This document shows positions 36,188 to 46,979 of a stretch of DNA of 64,000 bases, in pieces. The notes beneath the pieces are model-generated. The model was given only the letters and a program-made list of their open reading frames with translations. It ran no database searches and was not told where the DNA came from. The position numbers and the translations under genes were made by a program. Source of the stretch: Rutidosis leptorrhynchoides (taxonomy: Eukaryota > Streptophyta > Magnoliopsida > Asterales > Asteraceae); the NCBI RefSeq assembly GCF_046630445.1, contig NC_092343.1:134223501-134287500 (forward strand), read 5' to 3'. Within the stretch, counting starts at the first letter, position 1. Each line of letters opens with the position of its first letter.

Positions 36188-39100
36188 TGAAATGTCCCGT
36201 TCTTATTGATTAAAAACGTTCCATATTAATTGATTTCGTTGCGAGGTTTTGACCTCTATATGAGACGTTTTTCAAAGACTACATTCATTTTTAAACAAAC
36301 CATAACCTTTATTTCATCAATAAAGGTTTAAAAAGCTTTACGTAGATTATCAAATAATGATAATCTAAAATATCCTGTTTACACACGACCATTACATAAT
36401 GGTTTACAATACAAATATGTTACAACAAAATAAGTTTCTTGAATGCAGTTTTTACACAATATCATACAAGCATGGACTCCAAATCTTGTCCTTATTTAAG
36501 TATGCGACAGCGGAAGCTCTTAATAATCACCTGAGAATAAACATGCTTAAAACGTCAACAAAAATGTTGGTGAGTTATAGGTTTAACCTATATATATCAA
36601 ATCGTAACAATAGACCACAAGATTTCATATTTCAATACACATCCCATACATAGAGATAAAAATCATTCATATGGTGAACACCTGGTAACCGACAATAACA
36701 AGATGCATATATAAGAATATCCCCATCATTCCGGGACACCCTTCGGATATGATATAAATTTCAAAGTACTAAAGCATCCGGTACTTTGGATGGGGTTTGT
36801 TAGGCCCAATAGATCTATCTTTAGGATTCGCGTCAATTAGGGTGTCTGTTCCCTAATTCTTAGATTACCAGACTTAATAAAAAGGGGCATATTCGATTTC
36901 GATAATTCAACCATAGAATGTAGTTTCACGTACTTGTGTCTATTTTGTAAATCATTTATAAAACCTGCATGTATTCTCATCCCAAAATATTAGATTTTAA
37001 AAGTGGGACTATAACTCACTTTCACAGATTTTTACTTCTTCGGGAAGTAAGACTTGGCCACTGGTTGATTCACGAACCTATAACAATATATACATATATA
37101 TCAAAGTATGTTCAAAATATATTTACAACACTTTTAATATATTTTGATGTTTTAAGTTTATTAAGTCAGCTGTCCTCGTTAGTAACCTACAACTAGTTGT
37201 CCACAGTTAGATGTACAGAAATAAATCGATAAATATTATCTTGAATCAATCCACGACCCAGTGTATACGTATCTCAGTATTGATCACAACTCAAACTATA
37301 TATATTTTGGAATCAACCTCAACCCTGTATAGCTAACTCCAACATTCACATATAGAGTGTCTATGGTTGTTCCGAAATATATATAGATGTGTCGACATGA
37401 TAGGTCGAAACATTGTATACGTGTCTATGGTATCTCAAGATTACATAATATATAATACAAGTTGATTAAGTTATGGTTGGAATAGATTTGTTACCAATTT
37501 TCACGTAGCTAAAATGAGAAAAATTATCCAATCTTGTTTTACCCATAACTTCTTCATTTTAAATCCGTTTTGAGTGAATCAAATTGCTATGGTTTCATAT
37601 TGAACTCTATTTTATGAATCTAAACAAAAAAAAGTATAGGTTTCTAGTCGGAAAAATAAGTTACAAGTCGTTTTTGTAAAGGTAGTCATTTCAGTCGAAA
37701 GAACGACGTCTAGATGACCATTTTAGAAAACATACTTCCACTTTGAGTTTAACCATAATTTTTGGATATAGTTTCATGTTCATAATAAAAATCATTTTCT
37801 CAGAATAACAACTTTTAAATCAAAGTTTATCATAGTTTTTAATTAACTAACCCAAAACAGCCCGCGGTGTTACTACGACGGCGTAAATCCGGTTTTACGG
37901 TGTTTTTCGTGTTTCCAGGTTTTAAATCATTAAGTTAGCATATCATATAGATATAGAACATGTGTTTAGTTGATTTTAAAAGTCAAGTTAGAAGGATTAA
38001 CTTTTGTTTGCGAACAAGTTTAGAATTAACTAAACTATGTTCTAGTGATTACAAGTTTAAACCTTCGAATAAGATAGCTTTATATGTATGAATCGAATGA
38101 TGTTATGAACATCATTACTACCTTAAGTTCCTTGGATGAACCTACTGGAAAAGAGAAAAATGGATCTAGCTTCAATGGATTCTTGGATGGCTCAAAGTTC
38201 TTGAAGCAAAATCATGACACGAAAACAAGTTCAAGTAAGATCATCACTTGAAATAAGATTGTTATAGTTATAGAAATTGAACCAAAGTTTGAATATGATT
38301 ATTACCTTGTATTAGAATGATAACCTACTGTAAGAAACAAAGATTTCTTGAGGTTGGATGATCACCTTACAAGATTGGAAGTGAGCTAGCAAACTTGAAA
38401 GTATTCTTGATTTTATGAAACTAGAACTTTTGGAATTTATGAAGAACACTTAGAACTTGAAGATAGAACTTGAGAGAGTTCAATTAGATGAAGAAAATTG
38501 AAGAATGAAAGTGTTTGTAGGTGTTTTTGGTCGTTGGTGTATGGATTAGATATAAAGGATATGTAATTTTGTTTTCATGTAAATAAGTCATGAATGATTA
38601 CTCATATTTTTGTAATCTTATGAGATATTTCATGCTAGTTGCCAAATGATGGTTCCCACATGTGTTAGGTGACTCACATGGGCTGCTAAGAGCTGATCAT
38701 TGGAGTGTATATACCAATAGTACATACATCTAAAAGCTGTGTATTGTACGAGTACGAATACGGGTGCATACGAGTAGAATTGTTGATGAAACTGAACGAG
38801 AATGTAATTGTAAGCATTTTTGTTAAGTAGAAGTATTTTGATAAGTGTATTGAAGTCTTTCAAAAGTGTATAAATACATATTAAAACACTACATGTATAT
38901 ACATTTTAACTGAGTCGTTAAGTCATCGTTAGTCGTTACATGTAAGTGTTGTTTTGAAACCTTTAGGTTAACGATCTTGTTAAATGTTGTTAACCCAATG
39001 TTTATAATAACAAAAGAGATTTTAAATTATTATATTATCATGATATTATGATGTACGAATATCTCTTAATATGATATATATACATTAAATGTCGTTACAA

Positions 39101-39439
39101 CGATAAACGTTACATATATGTCTCGTTTCAAAATCATTAAGTTAGTAGTCTTGTTTTTACATATGTAGTTCATTGTTAATATAATTAATGATATGTTTAC
39201 TTATCATAATATCATGTTAACTATATATATAACCATATATATGTCATCATATAGTTTTTTTACAAGTTTTAACGTTCGTGAATCACCGGTCAACTTGGGT
39301 GGTCAATTGTCTATATGAAACCTATTTCAATTAATCAAGTCTTAACAAGTTTGATTGCTTAACATGTTGGAAACATTTAATCATGTAAACATCAATCTCA
39401 ATTAATATATATAAACATGGAAAAGTTCGGGTCACTACA
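36188..39439 (-). repeat. Tekay 5' LTR (3.25 kb)
   Basis: This is the full LTR at the outer right end of the compound. In element sense it is TGTAGTGACC...GGGACATTTCA. It contains no recognisable gene; promoter elements are expected here but I could not place them confidently. Confidence 0.95.
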
Positions 39440-39444
39440 GGCGC
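39440..39444. repeat. Target-site duplication GGCGC (right)
   Basis: This is the second copy of the 5-bp duplication made when the Tekay element entered the Tat antisense ORF. Confidence 0.9.
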
Positions 39445-39574
39445 GTTGATTGGACAGGGGTGGCACCGGATTGTACTTTGCTAACGGTGGATATTGCTTA
39501 ACTAAGGAATCAATATGTTTCTGCTCTATGATCGATCTAACACTATCTACATAAGTCTCGTTAGCCTTAGTCAT
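39445..39574 (-). pseudogene. Tat antisense ORF, N-terminal piece
   Basis: An ATG at 39574 (minus) opens a short frame (MTKANETYVDSV...) that runs up to the Tekay insertion. The remainder of the antisense ORF lies on the far side, from 22544 downwards. The Tekay compound thus interrupts this gene near residue 43. Confidence 0.75.
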
Positions 39575-40034
39575 TTTCTATGAGTAATTGGAGGAGTACT
39601 AACCTTTAAATGTTGGCCGGAATGTTTGGATTTTGATCGGAATGGAAATTGGCAGCGTGTCGGAGAAGCTAGTGGCAGAAAAACATAAATGTGTGTGAAT
39701 CGGGTCTACTTATAGTGAAGATTGGGAGTCATGGGGTGGAATGGAGTGATCGTGGCTGTACACATGTAACGCAATCAACGGGTGGCATTTTATGTATGCG
39801 CGTGGATGTCAGTTGGGTATGATTCAATAGGTGTGCGTGGCTTGACACGCGCCTGCCAACTGCCACTTTACGTCTTGTCAACTGAATGGGTTTCTGCGAC
39901 AGTGACAGGCATCTACTGACATCGAAACGCACGCGGAAAATTAAAAGCTACCCGTTTTCTTGTTTTTTCTTTTTCGCTTAATAGTTTGATATCATATGTC
40001 TTGCGCCATATAACATCAAACTGGGGGGACATAA
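39575..40034 (+). other. Tat 3' untranslated stretch with polypurine tract
   Basis: No gene is present on either strand. It likely includes the promoter side of the antisense ORF. AACTGGGGGGAC at 40019-40030 is a polypurine tract just before the 3' LTR. Confidence 0.6.
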
Positions 40035-40480
40035 TGATACCGTAACTCGCTAGCATGCGTATGTGTGCACTTGTATGCGACATGCGGTATGCGGATTCGT
40101 ATCGAATGCCTTTGTCCCCGGTACAGCGGTTACTTGGTTACCAAGTAAATATCTTTTTCATAATTAGGGTTTTCCTATATATACTAACCCTAATTATCAT
40201 TCTAGGATCACCACGTTACGTAACCATTATCTGTTACTCATCTTACGTAATCAGCATCATCTCTCAAGGTTAACAGGTTAGTTCTTTATTAAACTAGCAC
40301 CTACAACTTTATTTGGGGCCTTCTGGTCAGCGACTACTATCGAAGGTGGACTTAATCACTTGACCACCCCGCCGACATCATCATGTCGGCCAGGGTTATT
40401 CACGGTAGCCGGACCGGAGAGCCTTGTTCTAAGATCCTTAAACCCCCCCTTTTACGCATTGAACAGGCATATTGACCTTA
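40035..40480 (+). repeat. Tat 3' LTR (right end approximate)
   Basis: It starts TGATACCGTAAC right after the polypurine tract and contains a CTATATATAC TATA-like box near 40173. The right boundary is a guess, since there is no 5' LTR or target duplication to compare with. Confidence 0.5.
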
Positions 40481-41575
40481 TGGAAAATATATGCATGATC
40501 ATTCTTACTGTCGATCACTAGAATCATGTGTAGAGTATGATTTCTGCTTCAACTCATGTTTATGATTATGTAAGTGTATGTATATGTGTTCGTATATGTA
40601 TAGGTATATGAATCTGTATATATGAATATGAAGATGCTATGAATGTGTGTTAAATCTGAAAATCACTGCAAGTTACAATTGGTTAAGTGTAGGTGATTAC
40701 TAGTGTGAGGTTGAGAGTGTTTGTTTAGTGTGTAAAATTACAATCGATTAAGTGTAGGTGATTACTAGTGTGAGGTTGAGAGTGTAAGGTTGAGAGTGTG
40801 TTAAGTGTGTAAAAGTGTAGGTGCAAGGGTGAGGTAAATTGTGGAGGGTTAACTCTAAATTCTAGTCTAAGTGTGGTATTTATATGACACATACCACAGT
40901 CTTACAAAAATGATTCTAGTCTCAAATTACATCTATTTTAAAGACCTAACATCATGTTACATGCCATGTTGGCTATTTTGCTGTATTTAATTAGTGTTAA
41001 ATGTGTAGTTCTTTTGGGCTACTATTTCAATATTGTAATGGTCCATAAGAGACTCACGATTGTAATGGGCCGAGACATCAATTTGATGGCTAAGCTTTGT
41101 TTATTTATATAATTCTTCTTGTTTTTTTTGTTAAAAAAAAAAAAAAAAAACAAAAAAAAAAAAAAACTTTTTTGAAAAGGAACTCCATTAATATCTTTAG
41201 GCGGTGTTTGTTTTATATATTTAAATGTGTGGAAGGCAATTAAATTGAAAAGAATTGTTTGTTTAGTTGATCTAAGGCTAATGTTATGGTAAAATAGCCT
41301 ACTAGTTGAGTGACAAGAGGTCATAACTCACAAGCTCAAAATTAACTAGGAGAATATTGTGGGGTGGTCAAGGAAAGAGTTGAAATCAGTCACAAAATAA
41401 TTTGATTAGGTCGCTACGTACATTTGAGAAAAAATATTTCATTTTCTAAATAGACTGAACATGAAAACTTACTCGTTATATCGGACATTAAATGGTCAAA
41501 ATTTTGAAGCTTGTTACGATAAATGATAAGCTTGAAAACTAGTTATATACAAATAATTATTTTATAACGGAGTAC
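40481..41575. other. Non-coding stretch with simple and tandem repeats
   Basis: No ORF or domain was recognised. A ~62-bp unit (TAAGTGTAGGTGATTACTAG...) occurs twice at about 40683-40800. Two A-rich runs lie at 41133-41166. The words TAGGCGGTGTTTGTTT near 41199 resemble ends of small DNA elements, but no partner end was found. Confidence 0.45.
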
Positions 41576-42006
41576 CTTTTTTTTTTTTTTTTTTGAAAGG
41601 CAAGTAAGTTTTATTAAAAAATATAAAAGGTACACGAGATAAGAACTAGCAAGGAGCTAGACATAACACGAGACAACCCACAACCGCACAATTAAAACGA
41701 ACACACACCCGTAATCACGAAACTATAATGGACTCACAAACACGAGGATATTAGATGCAACACGACACGAGACTAAAATAAATTATGTTTTCGAGTCCGA
41801 TGACGCACATGAAGAGCAGCATGAGCAACAGTCAATATTCTCTTCCGAATCATTCATCACATTCTCGATAAAGTATCTCTCATGCCATCGAAAATTATCC
41901 CGGCGCCGGTTACGCTTCATATTTTTCTCACTCCACACATGTTTAATAAAGTGACTTTTAATCAAAGGGTGGACTTTTTTCCTTTTAACACGAAAACGAG
42001 CTATCG
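41576..42006 (-). mobile_element. Short retroposon (LINE/SINE-like) with 8-bp target duplication
   Basis: About 20 T at the left end represent a poly(A) tail on the minus strand, followed by GAAAGGCAA, the same word that follows the T run of the LINE at 7838. CGGAGTAC at 41568-41575 is repeated exactly at 42007-42014, defining a 431-bp insertion. It contains a 60-codon minus-strand ORF (41783-41965, Cys/Ser-rich end) with no family I recognise. It could be a severely 5'-truncated LINE or a SINE; no internal pol III promoter boxes were convincing. Confidence 0.7.
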
Positions 42007-42100
42007 CGGAGTACTATATACAATACAAATACTATTTTATTAGGAAAATCCATTACATAATTGTCATACGATATATAATCAAGTATTCCATGACTTACAG

Positions 42101-43005
42101 GAGAAACGAAAAGACATCTTCAAATTATCACTAGATGACATAATATTGGGTACAGAAAACTTCAGTGACGAAAAAATCATTGTAAGAGAAGGAAATGGGA
42201 TGTTATACCGAGGAGATGTCCCTTACGGTAATGAACGCAAGACCGTTGTTATGAATGTTAACAGATTGCGTGAAGAGCATAACTTTCTAAAAGAGCTTGA
42301 AATTCTCTTTGGGCTAAAACACGAGAATATCCTTGAAGTTGTAGGTTACTGTAAGGAGATGGATGAAAAGGTTGTTGTTTATGAGAATGTGTCTAAGTGG
42401 GGTACTCTCGATAGCTATGTGAAAGACCATAGACTTACATGGACAAAGAGACTAGAGATATGCATAGATGTTGCAAACGGGTTAAAATATCTTCATGGAA
42501 GTTTTGCAAAACAACAACTGATTGTCCATTTGTCCATAGAGACATTAAAAGTTCTAACATCGTACTAAATGAAGATTGGCATGCAAAAATTTGTGGTTTC
42601 GAGTATTCCTTGATAAATCCAAAAAATCAAGAGATGGAATATGTGGTTAACGATGTTGTTGGCTCGTCCGGCTATAGTGATCCCGCCTACAAGGAAACTA
42701 GTTTCTAAACTAAAGAATCTGATATTTATTCCTTTGGTGTTGTTTTATTTGAAATGTTATGCGGAAGAGTGGCATGTCCCAGTGACTTCGGTGAATCTAA
42801 TGAGTTTATAGACTCTTTAGTTAACAGCCATGTTATAGCTGGAAGACTTGATGAGATATTGTTTGATGGGATTAAGGGACAAATTGCATCGAAATCACTA
42901 GTCACATTTTGAAAGATAGCATATCAATGCTTGCATGTAGAGAGGGAAAGACGACCAACAGCTGAAGAAGTAGCTGTGCCACTCAAGAAAGCATTGGAAT
43001 TCCAA
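42101..43005 (+). pseudogene. Receptor-like kinase exon, type A pseudokinase (A2)
   Basis: The exon follows an acceptor TTACAG (ending 42100) and ends at GTAGGA (43006). It is homologous to A1 throughout, with similar upstream intron (GTCATACGATATATAATCAA). It shows LSLDDIILGTENFSDE, a degenerate glycine loop (REGNGMLYRG), MNVNR in place of the lysine strand, then HRDIKSSNIVL, and CGFEYS in place of DFG. Disabling changes are an 8-bp tandem duplication before HRDIKSSN (GTCCATTTGTCCAT, about 42522-42536) that shifts frame, a TAA after KETSF near 42706, and a TGA near 42911 before KIAYQCLHVERERRPT. It was probably the partner of B2, now 28 kb away because of the Tat insertion. Confidence 0.85.
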
Positions 43006-43172
43006 GTAGGATTTCATAATTTTCTAGGTTTTACCTTTCTTTTTTTTTTAACGACGATTTTTTTTGTATCAGTGAATTAAGTAAAAAATTATAACTTGCA
43101 AATGAAAGCTATCTCGAAATAATCTGTATAAATCTTCATCATGAATATTAAATAACAAACTTTTTTACTAAT

Positions 43173-43445
43173 CACTACTAGAAAAATCATTTTTCCGGAC
43201 AGGGGCTTTCCGGACGACATAAGTCGTCCGCAAAAAGCCACAATCCGACAAAATTTTCCGCTTTATCGTTCGCTTTTTCCTGAATGGGTTGACCAGCTTT
43301 TCCAGGACGACCCAATGTCGTCCGGAAAAAAAAAATCCACGAAATTCCACGAAAAAATGGCGGGCCAGTTTTCGTTTCCCTCCACGACCTTCCCAGACGA
43401 CAAATCGTCCGGAAAAAGTCGTCCGGGAATGTTTTTTTACAAAAA
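43173..43445 (+). repeat. CACTA left terminal and subterminal repeats
   Basis: The terminal inverted repeat is followed by alternating GTCGTCCGG and CCGGACGAC words (43195-43430), several paired to make hairpins. In this class, subterminal repeats are bound by the TNPA-type protein. Confidence 0.85.
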
Positions 43446-44673
43446 GCTGAACCAGGTTCAAAAACAACCTAATCTCACTCTATCAAAAACAAATTACTCC
43501 CAAATCTAAGAAACTTCCGGCGATTTTGAGCATTTTCGAGCAATTGATAGCTATTACACACCAAATCCAACCTAATCTTACTCCTAAAACACTAACAAAG
43601 GTATGTTATTGATTTATTTTTAAAAAATTAAAGTTTGGTGCTTTGAGTTATATCTATGAAATCCGAATTTTTTGGAGTATATTTTGAAGATTGTTGTGTG
43701 TGATTATGTTTAGGCTCATGAATTTCATGCTTAGTTTGTTAATTTGCATATGTATGTCAAAATTATGGGGTTAATTTCATGCTTAGTTTGTTAATTTCAT
43801 GTTTAGTTATGTATGTTGAAAATTAATATTTTCTTAATTAATATAAACTGAAAATTAAGTTATGTTTAGTTATGCATGTTGATTATGTTTAGTTATGTAT
43901 TTTTTTAATTAGAAAATTAAGTATATATTTAGTTAGTAAATTGATGGGTTTTGTGATGAAAGTTGTATGTTTAGTTAGTAAATTAGAAAGTTAAGTATAT
44001 ATTTAGTTAGTAATAGTTGTATGTTTATGTTTATGCTTATTGTTTTATGAACATTGTATAAATATAAGTATAAGTATAAGTCTATGTATAAATGTTATTG
44101 TTTATGTTTATGTTTATGCTTATTGTTTTATGAACATTGTATAAGTATAAGTATAAGTATAAGTATAAGTGTAAATGTTATTGTTTATGTTTCTGTTTAT
44201 GTTTATGCTTATTGTTTTATGAACATTGTTAGGTTTAGTGGTTAATTTCGGAATAGTTGTACCTTAGGTTCAAAATTAATCAATCCTATAGAATACCCAT
44301 CCAAGGTTAATTTATTAGAAATTAACTTTGGAAGGTCCCCTTTTTGGGACTGCTTTCTGTGTGTTTTGTCTCTTTTAGGATGTGGATGCGTATAACTTAT
44401 TTACTAGTTACAAAAATTTTGGTACACATTTTCCTTTTACTCCTACAAATATGCGTTTAATACGACATATTTGGGGAGTTTAGGGGAAATGCTGCCGAAT
44501 TTTTGCTAACTATTAAATTAGTTGTGCGCATCCATAGTTGAGACAAAATATTCAGAAAGTGGGTTAGGTTGCCTTCCATAGTTGGACCACCCGACTTTGA
44601 TTATACATATATTAAGTGTTTTTAATTTTAAAGTTTTTTGCTGTTTTAAACTTGATTTAATTAGGGAATATCT
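43446..44673 (+). other. CACTA internal non-coding region
   Basis: It is AT-rich with no domain. From 43860 to 44230 short TTTAGTTATGTATG-like and TATAAGTATAAG units repeat. Confidence 0.6.
44026..44230 (+). repeat. Minisatellite inside the CACTA element
   Basis: The phrase ATGCTTATTGTTTTATGAAC recurs three times with a spacing of about 85-90 bp, separated by variable runs of TATAAG. ORFs here (Tyr/Lys runs) are artefacts of the repeat. Confidence 0.8.
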
Positions 44674-44866
44674 ATGACGATTGATAAGAGGTGGACTACT
44701 ATACGACATACATTTAATTCTGACTTTATTAGTGGTCTTAATGCATTTATTGAGAGGTGTAAGAACAATTTGGATTCGCACGGTAAGTGTAGTTGCCCAT
44801 GTAAATCCACCAACGGGATGTTGTACACAAAACCAATTCATCCGATCTTAGCCTTGATGCTGATTT
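44674..44866 (+). pseudogene. Transposase-associated domain piece (PF13963-like)
   Basis: The translated segment KRWTTIRHTFNSDFISGLNAF..GKCSCPCKSTNG matches the small N-terminal 'Transpos_assoc' domain that normally precedes the CACTA TNP2 transposase (W near the start, F..G...F spacing and the CPC motif). The conserved core that should follow is absent. A neighbouring frame (44874-45107) continues with a Pro/Asp-rich stretch with poly-Asp. It is either an orphan exon of the lost transposase or a fused 5' exon of the TNPA-like gene. Confidence 0.65.
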
Positions 44867-45247
44867 AGATAATATGACTTATACAAGTATGAGTGTACCC
44901 GGAGAATCAATACCAATTCAGTTTAATCCACCAACGCATGAAGTTAATCCACCAACACATGAAGTTAATGATGATGATGAAGTTGATGATGATGATGATG
45001 ATGATGACATTTGTGATGATGATGATGATGATGTGGTGGCTGACGATGAGCTAAATCCCCAAATTCCTCTAAATGAAGCTTACTCTAGCGATGATGATGA
45101 TTATTGATGTGTAATTCTTGTCATTTATCAAAAAACGCTTGTTGTTGTAATCAAATGTTTAATATTTTTATGAATGTCTTTTTAAATTTTTCGCATGAAA
45201 TATATGTATATGTATACACACACAAATACATACACTATAGTTTAATG

Positions 45248-45251
<4 letters not shown>

Positions 45252-45325
<74 letters not shown>
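45252..45325. repeat. (TA)n microsatellite in a CACTA intron
   Basis: A 74-bp pure TA tract. The ORFs of alternating Tyr/Ile across it are not genes. Confidence 0.9.
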
Positions 45326-45328
<3 letters not shown>

Positions 45329-45376
45329 GTAAATGTATATATCATTGTTCTATTCACTTTATTTGTATTTATGCAG

Positions 45377-46176
45377 ATGAATTTATTTGCTCTCATTTTC
45401 CTAATGATCGGTGCTGGGGCCGGTGGCCAAGATGACGATCCCCAACCTAATGCAAGGGGTAAACGGGGAAAAACAAAAAACATAGGTTTACGAAAAAGAA
45501 GAGATGCTCACGGACCACTCGACATTGACTTTGATTTTAAGTAGAATTTCTTTAAAATTGAAACTTGGCTACAATCGGAGAGAGAACAACAAGTCCGAGC
45601 TGCTATTAACAAGATAGCGGGGGATAGATGGAAAAACGCAAAAAGTGAACAACAAGGTTATTACAAAGACCTTGTAAATGAATTTCCTAATGATATGAAT
45701 TTTATTCGTTCCCACCCACCACCGGACGTTGAAGCCGATCTCTGGAATCCTTTTGTTGACTTGATGCTTAACGAAGAATACCAAAAGCGTTGTGAGCAAA
45801 ATGCAAAAAACCGGTCTTGTGTCCAATACCACAGTTTGCATGGAAGCAAATCGATAATTAAACATTTGGTAAATTACTTGAACCTCCTTGTTTTTAATGT
45901 TTTACATAAATGATAAATTGTTAGAAAATATGTTATTTGATTTATATACATTTAAGTTATTTTGTGTGTGTTTGTAGAACGATAATAAGGTAAAGCACAG
46001 TCCGAAACCTTTCGGTCCTATCAAAAATTACAAGCTCTTGCACAAACCCAAGGACGGAACCACGTGGACTAACGCTTTCAAACCAAAACAGGATTACGTA
46101 AGTAATAAATTTTCATAGATTTTGGTGTACTACATATAAATATAAATATAAGTCAAATGGTATATATATATGTGTG

Positions 46177-46255
<79 letters not shown>

Positions 46256-46293
46256 CCGAAACGTGTATATATAAGTATAGTCGTATATATATG

Positions 46294-46374
<81 letters not shown>

Positions 46375-46744
46375 TATTTGTTTAACCTTGTAGAAAGAAA
46401 TGAAGCGATTGCTAAATGAACAACCAGGAAGAGACGAGATCGATATTAGGGATGAAGTTTTGGGTGAGCGAACCGGACACCAACACGGAGTGGGGCTAAA
46501 GTTACCAAAGTCGGCAAGTAATTCCGCATCTTCATCTTCTACCGGTCGGAGCCACCAACCACCAATGGAACCATACTACACGACAAGTCAAATTGAACAA
46601 ATCTTTCGTTTTAATAATCTTCAAGTCCCTCCCGATATTCAACCAAATTTTGGGTATCCTACCGGTACTTCCAATTCCAATACTCCGCGCCCGAGCCGTA
46701 ACAATGATGATGATTTGTATGACGATCCATTTGCCGGTTTGTAA
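45377..46744 (+). pseudogene. CACTA TNPA-like protein gene (Transposase_24 / Ptta-En-Spm type), three exons visible
   Basis: The family binds subterminal repeats and helps excision. Three exons fit GT-AG rules: 45377-45868 (acceptor ATGCAG, donor GTAAAT), 45978-46097 (acceptor TTTGTAG, donor GTAAGT) and 46394-46744 (acceptor CTTGTAG, stop TAA). The landmarks are those of PF03004: CEQNAKNRSCVQYHSLHGSKS in exon one, KPKDGTTWTNAF in exon two, and [18 protein letters not shown] in exon three. One in-frame TAG (45542-45544) lies in the first exon, followed by coherent sequence (KIETWLQSEREQQ), so this copy is probably inactive unless the exon starts later. The introns contain TA microsatellites. 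A 5' exon may include 44674-45107. Confidence 0.75.
46194..46367. repeat. Two (AT)n tracts in a CACTA intron
   Basis: Long AT tracts at about 46194-46250 and 46308-46367 flank a short unique piece in the intron before the last exon. Confidence 0.9.
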
Positions 46745-46979
46745 TTTGTTTGGTGTGTTTGAAGACAAGTATGCTTTTGTTGGGTGTTTTTCCGGTTGTT
46801 GCAAGACAATTATGTTAAGTTTAGTTGATTTGTAAACGATATTGTAGTTTTTCCGGATTTTAAAATGTTTGGATAATTATTTTAATGTTATTGTGGTATT
46901 TTGTGAAAGTATAATCTTATTTATGTAGCAGGTTTGGATATTTGAAATGTGCCGTATCGAATACCGCTGGAAAAAGAAG

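Larger units (their letters stand above)
22545..39439 (-). mobile_element. Tekay-type chromovirus compound: one whole-looking element plus a truncated tandem copy
   Basis: In plus-strand order this 16.9-kb block is: partial LTR (22545-23880), partial internal region (23881-26358), full LTR (26359-29609), full internal region (29610-36187), full LTR (36188-39439). All parts face the minus strand. The middle LTR serves both units. The right-hand unit (26359-39439) looks whole; the left-hand unit lacks one large internal stretch. The LTRs are about 3.25 kb with TG...CA ends, the primer-binding site is of the initiator-Met type, and the Pol C-terminus has a chromodomain-like tail, as in the Tekay/Del clade. 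LTR divergence is about five positions by eye, so insertion is very recent (under about 0.1 Myr at common plant LTR rates). It sits inside the Tat antisense ORF. Confidence 0.93.
14819..40480 (+). mobile_element. Tat-lineage Ty3/gypsy element, broken, split by a nested Tekay compound
   Basis: Its own parts are gag-protease-RT (14819-17869), RNase H and integrase (about 17650-19860), a 3' non-coding stretch (19871-20640) and a minus-strand antisense ORF in two pieces (20640-22544 and 39445-39574). These are followed by a polypurine tract (40019-40030) and a 3' LTR (40035 to about 40480). The antisense gene downstream of pol is a known hallmark of Tat/Ogre elements. No 5' LTR was found. The element is old and has several breaks; codon choice and GC content are higher than in surrounding sequence. 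Removing 22545-39439 as a unit leaves about 8.8 kb for the element. Confidence 0.85.

Noticed and set aside
41199-41280. TAGGCGGTGTTTGTTT as the end of a MITE
   Set aside because: No matching inverted end or target duplication was found in the neighbourhood.
45104-45544. 146-codon ORF with long Tyr-Ile runs, and similar ORFs at 45235-45483 and 46157-46393
   Set aside because: The runs are translated (TA)n microsatellites. Only the part from 45377 is a plausible transposon exon.
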